DNA of 64,000 nt from Heterostelium album PN500. Its lineage: Eukaryota > Evosea > Eumycetozoa > Acytosteliales > Acytosteliaceae. Shown here piece by piece: positions 56,298 to 64,000 of this stretch. Where the stretch lies: assembly GCF_000004825.1 (NCBI RefSeq), contig NW_008805085.1, positions 868,001 to 932,000 on the forward strand, in the 5' to 3' direction. Every line of letters starts with the position of its first letter. The first letter of the stretch is position 1. The position numbers and the translations under genes are program-made. The notes under the pieces are model-generated. The model saw nothing but the letters and a program-made list of their open reading frames with translations. It was not told the DNA's origin and did not search any database.

Positions 56298-56865
56298 TTA
56301 GTTACAAATCAATTTAAATATTTAATTATAACAGATGTAATTTTAAAATAGAGAAATAAACTTAAAGATCCTTTTTTTTGTTTTGATGTAATATATATAA
56401 TAAGATGATGTTTTTTGTTATATTTTTTTATTATGTTGGTTGGGTGACGATGAGATGATGTTTGTTGATGTTGTTATTTGTTATTGCTAAATTTAGTTGA
56501 TTCTTAGCTTATGCAGTGTTGTTGGAGCTTGTGTTGTCAATGTATAAAACGTCTTGTTGTTGTTGGATAGGGAAAAATCTTGTGTTGTTGTTGGTTGGGG
56601 AATTTGATTTATGAAATCATACGGGGGATCGGAAAGTCAGGCTTGGGTTTAAATGTGTTGTGTGAGTTGTTGTTGTTGTTGTCGTATATTAGTTTAGGCT
56701 TTCCTGGTATGTAAAGATATTATACAGGGCACTATCTGATTATTCATTGACAGCATGTCTACCGCGTGCTAGAGGAGAAAAGAAATAAGAAAATGTGGTT
56801 AAGGGGATTATTTTGTTATGCAATTGATGGGTTAGGGTTTGGTTTTGAAGAAATACACAACAAGA
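56298..56865. other. Convergent 3' region, dgkA / CRT-like transporter
   Basis: 568 bp. The + strand is G/T-rich (GTTGTTG, TTGGTTGGG), that is C/A-rich on the transporter strand, so it is probably the long 3' UTR of the minus-strand gene. No ORF is supported. Confidence 0.45.
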
Positions 56866-58653
56866 TTATTGTTGGTATTTTTCTTTGTTTAAAAGGATAT
56901 TATATCTGTTTTCTGGGACTTGGATTCCGAGTTTACCAAAGAATTGGTTTCTAAGGTGCTCTGGCGACTTTGGTTCGATCAAAGGTCTGCGTAATGGACC
57001 TGCTGGTAATACCTATAAATAAATAAGTAGATAGATAATAAATTTGTAGTAAAAGAGAAGAAATAGTTGTATTAATATACATAGGTTATTTTATAGAAAA
57101 TACAAAAGAAAGTGTTTGTTGTTGTTGTTTTGTTACTTACTTCAACACCGGCTGGACCTAAACCTGGAATAACTTTAACCTCTCCATCCTCACCGGATTG
57201 TTTGGCCTTGATCATAGAACCTATACGATATCCAACAAGACCTAGCAAAATAATAATAAGACCTGCAACTGACAGACCAGAGAAAGCTTGGTAGATGGAA
57301 ACTGGGACGATGAATTTGAGAGAGAAAACAATGTTAGTCAATGGGAGACGAAGAGTGTTGGCGATCGAGTAGACGGTGGCACCGGCATGCTTGATAACCA
57401 AAAGAATGAAAACGTTGTAGACAATGTTGATTGTCATGTAAATGATGATGATGATGTAGGCGTTGTGACAGTTGTCGCATGGGAAGTCGGTGGTTGGCAA
57501 ATCGCAGGTGTTGTTGGAGCTGGCCATGGTGATGGTGTTGGTTCCGGCGAGACACTCGGCACCGTCACGGAGCGATGGAATGATGTCCTTGAACTTGATA
57601 CCTCCTGGTGGTGGCAACCAATTGTTGATGGGGAAGAGGAAGGTACCGACGATACCCTGGAACAAGGAATCGTAGAACTGAAGGTACCAGACGTCCATGT
57701 CCTGTACCGATTGGAAACCGATGTCCTTGTAGATGTTGGAGAGCGCAAATGGAATCATAGAGATCAAATAGAACAAGTTCCAGAAGACCTTGTTGTTGGC
57801 GTCGGATTTACCGGTGAGTGATGGAATCAACGATACAACGACACCAGCAATAATAACCAAAGCACCAGTGACCTGAATCCACGAGTATCTCATCTTCAAA
57901 AAGACGAGCGATGATAACATTGTGAATGGAATGATTGCTTGATTCAACAATTGTTGTAATGGACCTGATGTTGAAATACCACCAATAACTACAAAATAAC
58001 CAGTGACTGCATCCAAAGCACCCTGTTGTTATTATTATTTTATTAATGATCATATTCGATTTAGTCAATCATCATACTCTAACAACAAAACAATAATAAT
58101 AATAATAATAATAATAACTGATTTACTTACCATAATTAAGAACTTATACTTTGGGAAATCACGTGTTTCTTGTGGAATATCGTTAGTGAACATAATTTTA
58201 TATGCAACTACGGCACCAAAAATTGGAATGAAACCATAGTTTGTCAATTGACTATTATTTAAATAGAATGTTAGTTAATAGATGTTCAATTTGTTATTCG
58301 TTTGATTTGATTAGATTTGATTCGATTTGATTTGTTGTTGTTGTTGTTTGGAATTGATTTGTATTGATTTGATAAATGGATTGTTTGTTTGTTTTGTTTT
58401 GTTTCAACAACACATACTTTAAGAAGAAACCATAATTTTGGAAAGAATTCATAGTCAACTTTAGCAAAATACTGTTAATTACACCAGAGATGACGTAACA
58501 AACAGAGTAGATGAGTACGGTCAACATTTCCTTCTTGAGCATTGATCTACCAAATGATCTCAACTTTTCCTTCCAACCAGATTCTTGTGGTTGGTCGATA
58601 CCTATTTCACTCTCCTCATCTTGGAGAAGAGGTTGTTTCTCTGATTTTCCCAT
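56866..58653 (-). CDS. CRT-like transporter (chloroquine-resistance-transporter family)
   Basis: Four exons: 58653-58418, 58251-58131, 58022-57141 and 57012-56866; 461 residues. Drug/metabolite-transporter superfamily, CRT branch: ten membrane helices expected, exporting amino acids, peptides or related solutes from acidic organelles such as lysosomes. The N terminus has an acidic cytosolic leader (KQPLLQDEESEIGID) with a possible dileucine lysosomal sorting motif, then LIYSVCYVISGVINSILLKL. Characteristic CRT blocks are QLTNYGFIPIFGAVVAYK, ALDAVTGYFVVIGGISTSGP and QLLNQAIIPFTMLSSLVFLK. Luminal Cys pairs lie in a long loop (CLAGTNTITM, CDLPTTDFPCDNCH), as in other CRT proteins. Exon 4 adds a soluble tail (VLPAGPLRRPLIEPKSPEHL). 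D. discoideum has three such paralogues; which one this is cannot be told. Confidence 0.92.
58090..58118. repeat. (AAT)n microsatellite in transporter intron
   Basis: A pure trinucleotide run in the second intron of the CRT-like gene. Confidence 0.88.
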
Positions 58654-60797
58654 TACTTGTAATAATAAAATTTACTTTTTGATTTGATTGATTTGATTTA
58701 AAATGTTTACAAATATGAATACAGAGATCTTATTATAATTACTATTATTATTATTAATTATTATTTATAATTATATTAAATAAATATATTTAAAAGGCGC
58801 AAATAAAAAAAATAAATAAATATATAATATCTTTTTTTTTTTTTGTTTTTTTTGTTGATTTTTTTTTCTTTGACTCTCGAGAGTTTTGTTTGTTTGTTTG
58901 TTTGTTTGATTACAGAAAGAAAGAAAGAAGTGATTATAGTAGCTGTTGTTCGTATTGAATATAAATATTATAAATAAAACTAAACTAAACTGACTAAAAA
59001 CACTATTTGATTATTTCTTCTATGAATGACAGACAACTCTAAATAATGACTCTAATTCCCAATCAAATGTAATAAAAACAAAAAAAAAACCTGTTTATTT
59101 TGACTTTGACGTTTTTGATGCTTTATTTTTTTATAAAAAAAATCAAAAATCAAAAAATTGTTTTTTTTTATTATTTTTTTTTTTTAATTATTTTGTTGTT
59201 TTTTTTACAATATGATTAGATTATCTGATTGGTCACTATTTATTTATTTATAAAATAATATTTGGAAAATGGATAAATAGAGTGTAGATAAATAAATATT
59301 TATAAAAATAAATGGGAATGAATAGTAATATTATCTAGATATCAAAAAAATACTAAAAAAAAAATTAAATATTTGAAAAATAATGTGAAACGAAAAATAT
59401 AAACCAAAAGGTTTTTTTGAATTATAAAAAGAATTTTCTAATGTTGTGTGTGGAAGCACAGAACTTTTTTTCAGGCTATGATTTTTTGCTGCTGTTCTAT
59501 GTGATGCTTCTTTCTTTTTATTGTTTATTTTTTTAATGTGTATTATTTTTATCACTATTATTATATTATTATTTTAAAATATAAGACTAATCTTTGATTT
59601 GAAATTATAAATTGATCAACTAGTTAATTATTTTTTTTTAAATTTAAATTTAAATTTGGAATACCAATTTGAAAAAAAAAACATGATTGTGGTGAATCAA
59701 TGGTTTCAAAACCTGTTTGACCATTTAAGATTCTGGGGCAATTAATATTTACCACTGTCAACCGTCAACATTCATAAATGAGTTCTCTGATTGACTGGCA
59801 TTAAAAATTATTTTCAACCAGTCATATATCAATATAGAACAGAGATTTCTTTTACACTTTTGGAAAGTTAAGTGGTAACAATGTTTTATTTTTTAATTTA
59901 AAACAACTTTGATTCATTTAGATAAGATTTGATTAAAATGATGATGCTCTCCACTAGCGATTAAATTTAATATTGACCAACATTTCATATACTTTTAGAT
60001 AAATAGAATAGGATGGTCAGTTTTTACTTATTAATTTTAATCAGATTAATAGTTACAGATATTTTTTACAAAAACAAAAAAACAAAACTATGATTTCTTT
60101 TTATCTCAAAATTCAGAGAGTTTCGCGAAAAAATATTCAAACTATAATTAATTTATCTGACCATTTACCAGGCAAGACAAGGAGACATCATTAATTAAAG
60201 GTTCAACAACAAATTGTTGATCACGAAAGTGTTGCTGCTTGCTTGTTTTTTCACACCTTGTGATAAGTGAAATTTCAGGTTGAAGGTGTGACATTAAATA
60301 GTACATGATTTATTTCACAAAAATTAAATACATTCATTGTTACTCATATTCTTGGGGTTTGTGATGGTTCTTAATAACCAAGACAAAAATTAATAAAACA
60401 AATTGATCAAATTATTAAAAAAAAAAAAAAATTAATTCAAAAAAAAAAATTAAATAAATTCAAAAGGCAAAAAAAAAAAAACCAAATTTATTTATTTAAT
60501 TTTAGTGCAAAAATTTTTTGTATATATTTCCTGAAGATAGTAATTAAACATAATCAACAACAACAACAACAACAATACCTACTCAACCCTATAAGATTAA
60601 GTTTTTAATTTTTAATTTATTATTATTATACAACTTTATTTTATTTATTTATTGTGTTAGTTTTTTAAAAAAGTATTTATTTTTAAAAGTACTGTTATTT
60701 TATAATTAAGATATTATTATTGTGTGCATATAGAAATAAAGTAGATATTGATAGAGATAGATAGATAGATAGATAGATAGTAGTAAAGCAAAAAAAG
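58654..60797. promoter_or_regulatory. Divergent intergenic region, CRT-like transporter / atg3
   Basis: About 2.1 kb of extremely A+T-rich DNA with T- and A-homopolymers, a (TTTG)n run at 58888-58908, a GAAA repeat next to it, and an (ATAG)n array at 60751-60780 just before the atg3 ATG. No supported gene. Confidence 0.55.
60751..60780. repeat. (ATAG)n repeat in atg3 5' region
   Basis: A tetranucleotide array ending 18 bases before the atg3 start codon, hence within its 5' UTR or core promoter. Confidence 0.9.
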
Positions 60798-62203
60798 ATG
60801 TCAATGTTTACTTCAATACAACAATCGATTCATAAAGCATATGTGAAGACTGTTGAGAAGGTGACACCAACACTTTCAACATCAAAGTTTTTAGATGAAG
60901 GTGTTTTGACACCAGAGGAATTTGTACAGGCAGGTGATCTTTTGACTCATATGTGTCCCACTTGGACTTGGTATGTCATATCATATAACATTTAACCAAC
61001 ATCAATCGAATCTAACTAACTAATACTTTAATAATATTAGGGAATCAGGTGATCCATCAAGAAATGTTAATTTTTTACCAAAAGAAAAGCAGTTTCTTTT
61101 AACTAGAAATGGTAAGTTTTAAAAACAACATATAATCAAATTTGATTGTTTGTTAGTGTTAATTAATAGATATTAACTTTCAATATAATATATATATATA
61201 TATATATATATAAATAGTACCATGTTACTCTAGAGTTAAATCATTGGAGAATGAATCTAGAGCATCTATTTCAGATATATTACAGTTGGAGGGAGAGGAC
61301 GATGAAGAATGGGTTGCACCAAAATCTGGTAATCCAGATGGAGTCATCGAACAAGATTTACAAAAGGATATGTCGGGACTCAAAGTATCACAATCAAACA
61401 ACACTACAACCACAACCACCACAAAACCAACCACTATAGATAATACAAAGCCAACTTCTGACGATGACGATGAAGATGAAGACGGTGACATTCCAGATAT
61501 GGAGGATTTCCAAGATGATAATTTAGTTGAAGATGATCCCGTAAGTTTGTTTTGCTTCTCAATCATCATCACCACCACCACATCATCAAATATCATATTA
61601 ACATAGATAATTATTTTGTTTTATAGTCTACTTTGAAATCAAATCAACAAACCAATAACAACAATAACAATAATAATAATAGTAATAATAATGTATCTTT
61701 AGAAAGTTCAACTGGCAATGCAAATAGCAATAGCAGTGTCGGTGATGATGATAATATTCTGCGTACTCGTACCTATGACATCAGTATTACATATGATAAG
61801 TACTATCAGACTCCAAGAGTATGGTTATTTGGTTACGATGAAAATAGAAAGCCATTAAAGGTATGTGTGTGATTTCGAATGAAATGAAATTGTTTTTATA
61901 ATGATGATGATATTAACTTAACTTTATATTTATTATTATTTTTAGCCAGAGGAAATATTTGAAGATATCTCTGAGGATCATGCTCACAAGACAGTGACAA
62001 TTGATTCACATCCACATCTTGGTATCAGTTTCGCCTATATTCATCCATGCAGACATGCCTCTGTCATGAAAAAGTTGATCACCAAACAATCTGAAAACGG
62101 AAAAGAACCAAGAGTCGATCAATATTTATTCTTGTTCCTTAAATTTATCTCTGTTGTCATCCCAACCATCGAATATGATTTCACTTTGGAGTTTGATACA
62201 TAA
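60798..62203 (+). CDS. atg3: Autophagy E2-like enzyme ATG3
   Basis: Five exons: 60798-60970, 61041-61111, 61218-61540, 61627-61860 and 61946-62203; 352 residues. ATG3 transfers ATG8 from ATG7 to phosphatidylethanolamine on forming autophagosomes. The N-terminal amphipathic region ([20 protein letters not shown]) that senses curved membranes leads into [19 protein letters not shown]. The E2 core includes [19 protein letters not shown], an acidic flexible insert ([20 protein letters not shown]), [20 protein letters not shown] and the catalytic Cys in [14 protein letters not shown]. The ATG8-interacting helix region and C terminus ([20 protein letters not shown]) are complete. An Asn run (61655-61690) extends the insert beyond usual lengths. 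Intron phases and signals are all consistent. Confidence 0.97.
61186..61213. repeat. (AT)n microsatellite in atg3 intron 2
   Basis: A pure AT run directly upstream of the splice acceptor of exon 3. Confidence 0.88.
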
Positions 62204-62451
62204 TTGAACGGCATTACCACCTCATCATCCCACCAGTGATGGATGCCAACAATAAATATAATTTTATATAAAAATTCAAAAAAACTATCATAACAACAAA
62301 AACAAACAAACAAACAAACAACTAAATAAATAAAAAATAAAAAAAGATTAATAAATAAATCTTTGTTTGTTTTTTAATTTATTTTTGCATTAAAATTTTC
62401 GATGAAATCGTGATCACGTTTGATCAACTGCATTTTTAATCTTTTACAAAA

Positions 62452-64000
62452 ATGAATAGATTTACCTATTCTCTAAATAATTATTATAAATCAACATCAT
62501 CATCATCACTAAAATGTTATAATAATATATTAGTTGGTAGTCTAAGATTTTATAGTACAACTCATTATCATGGAATAAAATTGGCTGGTAATAATAATAA
62601 TAACAACAGCAGCAGCAATAATAGAGATGGTGTTTCAGAAAGAAGAAACTATCTATTGGGATTATCAGATGATCAATTAGCAGATAGATTGATAGAGATG
62701 AGAAAGTCTTTGGAGAAAAGTAAAGAGCACTTGGATGAGATTGAAAAGATATCAAAGTTTTTAAATATACCGCTGGCCGATGTTGTTTCTTCACCTTTTA
62801 ATCTTAGATCGTCGATTTTAGCAATGAATGCAGGTGTTTCTTTTAGTCATCACGAGCTTCGTAAAGTGATTACGCCAATGGATGACTATGAGAGGTTGAA
62901 GCGCAAAGAGCAGTTGGAGCGACAATCAAAGTCACCGACTAGATCACGTGGTATGACAGCTTCCACCGAACAAGAGCTGGCGGTAAAGGCAGAGCAGGAT
63001 GAACGTACCTGCCAAGAGTTGATGAAAACAGCACCTCAATGGGTGATGGGTGAGTTGGAAATGCCGAAATACTCAAGTTTCCACCAGGAGGATCAGCTCG
63101 CCACCTACAATCCTGCCCACGTGTCAAAGTGGACCGCACATGAAATGATTCACAGATGGTGTCGTTTCTATTGGTGTTCCGATCAGACAAAGTATCAGAT
63201 GTATTTGGGTGCGAAGCTGAACGAACTGCTGCCAGTTATTCATTGGCATGCGTTGGAATTGTTGGATTGGTCCGATGACGCTAATGTGAAGGATGTTGCC
63301 AAGCGAATTAAAGGAGCAATTAGCTATTTCAATGGCGAATTGGAGTTGTTGGAACAAGAGATTTTCAAAGGATTGAATTCGTTAGACAAACATGGAGTGG
63401 AGGCAGACGACCTTATGCATCATCCAACGGCTGTTCTCGATTGGAGCCAATTGAACTCTGTCACCGACACAATGCTATACGTGAAATCACATCACTCCAG
63501 ATTGCAATCGGAGCCATTCGTTACAGTATTGGAGGCACTCTCGAAAATCAATGGAAATCAACAACAATACTTCATCGATACGATCAGAGGCTATCGAGCA
63601 TACATTGAAAAGTGTTTCGACCAATTGCTATTCGACACACTGGAGCTGGATACAAAGTTATCGTTACAAAACAGAGATAATAGGTTGAAGGTTGATTTAC
63701 TGATGAGAGAAGCAAATCGTCAGTTCCAGGTGTACTATCAATATGGTATGAGTGGTGACAAGTCGGCAGCGAGTGACCTTTCACGGTTGGAACATCTCTG
63801 TAGATCACTCCAAAAGAAACCGACCAAAGAATTCATGCTGGAGGCGAAAAACTATTTAAATCCGTCTATGCTCGCCAACGGTTTCAATATCAATCAAGAT
63901 CCAAAAGCAGAGTTGCTCTCATCGAAACAGGTTCACGAAGGTCTGATATCATGTATTCCTGCTACAGCCACAATGATAGAATATTGTATTGAAAGAAAGC
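62452..64000 (+). CDS. Probable mitochondrial protein with HExxH motif (5' part, 3' end outside window)
   Basis: Open from ATG 62452 to the window end: 516 residues, no introns seen. Not recognised. The N terminus (MNRFTYSLNNYYKS...LRFYST) is Arg/Ser/Tyr-rich, lacks acidic residues and contains RFYST, a typical mitochondrial presequence cleavage context. An Asn/Ser run follows, then a coiled-coil-like stretch (LIEMRKSLEKSKEHLDEIEK). The core contains AHEMIHRWCRFYW, an HExxH metal-binding pattern at about residues 230-234, followed by ELLPVIHWHALELLDW. Whether the motif binds zinc is not proven; it sits in an apparently helical region, as in gluzincins. The rest is helical (REANRQFQVYYQYG). 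It lies 248 bp downstream of atg3 in the same direction. Confidence 0.8.
   Translation, partial: MNRFTYSLNNYYKSTSSSSLKCYNNILVGSLRFYSTTHYHGIKLAGNNNNNNSSSNNRDGVSERRNYLLGLSDDQLADRLIEMRKSLEKSKEHLDEIEKISKFLNIPLADVVSSPFNLRSSILAMNAGVSFSHHELRKVITPMDDYERLKRKEQLERQSKSPTRSRGMTASTEQELAVKAEQDERTCQELMKTAPQWVMGELEMPKYSSFHQEDQLATYNPAHVSKWTAHEMIHRWCRFYWCSDQTKYQMYLGAKLNELLPVIHWHALELLDWSDDANVKDVAKRIKGAISYFNGELELLEQEIFKGLNSLDKHGVEADDLMHHPTAVLDWSQLNSVTDTMLYVKSHHSRLQSEPFVTVLEALSKINGNQQQYFIDTIRGYRAYIEKCFDQLLFDTLELDTKLSLQNRDNRLKVDLLMREANRQFQVYYQYGMSGDKSAASDLSRLEHLCRSLQKKPTKEFMLEAKNYLNPSMLANGFNINQDPKAELLSSKQVHEGLISCIPATATMIEYCIERK

Noticed and set aside
56766-56954. + strand open frame of 62 codons
   Set aside because: It overlaps the last exon of the CRT-like transporter on the other strand, which fits better.

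Overview
The window looks like nuclear DNA of a dictyostelid social amoeba. Intergenic DNA and introns are extremely A+T rich. Introns are short, start GTAAGT/GTATGT and end in AG. Exons are clearly richer in G+C, and proteins carry runs of Asn, Gln, Ser and Thr. Gene content fits: a retinoblastoma-like protein, a Mob1, a C1-type diacylglycerol kinase, CRT-like transporter, ATG3, and a dictyostelid-style ankyrin family with 'WLHENRSEGC' units. Exon codon use is less A+T biased than I would expect for D. discoideum, so another dictyostelid (Heterostelium- or Cavenderia-like) is more likely; this is inference.

Layout. 1-3312 (+): 3' part of a very long aromatic-repeat protein. 7095-3500 (-): rblA-type retinoblastoma gene, six exons. 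7.78-8.56 kb (+): a small Cys/acidic gene with a broken frame. 10975-8877 (-): Zn2Cys6 plus PAS transcription factor. 13887-11714 (-): HGSNAT-like acetyltransferase. 15224-15856 (+): Mob1. 17797-16340 (-): WDR89. 18896-18086 (-): coiled-coil protein. 19297-19683 (+): mitochondrial-type ribosomal protein uS17. After 4 kb of leader or intergenic DNA comes a C2H2 zinc-finger gene (23788-25725 +) whose frame resumes beyond two TAG codons up to 26295. 27977-26665 (-): purple acid phosphatase. 29962-30432 (+): small unknown protein. 31233-30493 (-): NADAR-fold enzyme. 32911-31394 (-): ankyrin-repeat protein. 35999-33449 (-): BRSK/SAD-type kinase. Then 4.8 kb without recognisable genes, PABPN1 (41709-40835 -), a 45-residue protein ending in Cys-Cys (42099-42359 +), a RhoGAP-like protein (43398-45606 +), a BAHD-like acyltransferase (47090-45668 -), an ankyrin pseudogene (48230-47205 -), a secreted chitin-binding-like small protein (49330-48937 -), a broken element with Ulp1-like protease and zinc-finger fragments (about 49.7-51.1 kb), METTL25 (53657-51840 -), diacylglycerol kinase dgkA (53835-56297 +), a CRT-like transporter (58653-56866 -), atg3 (60798-62203 +) and the 5' part of a probable mitochondrial protein (62452 to the window end).

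Most genes are unrelated housekeeping or signalling genes in no operon-like order. Several are divergent pairs with short shared promoters (METTL25/dgkA 177 bp, PABPN1/-CC peptide 389 bp, coiled-coil/uS17 400 bp). Exon boundaries were assigned by hand from GT-AG signals, reading-frame phase and family alignment from memory. All joined exon lengths are multiples of three except where noted.

The points most worth a second look are the zinc-finger gene (a stopless 3n intron splitting its first finger, and two closely spaced in-frame TAGs followed by a long open frame), the unexplained repeat protein at the left end, the Ulp1/zinc-finger element with candidate inverted termini, and several genes of 45-101 residues that a length-filtered gene caller would miss.
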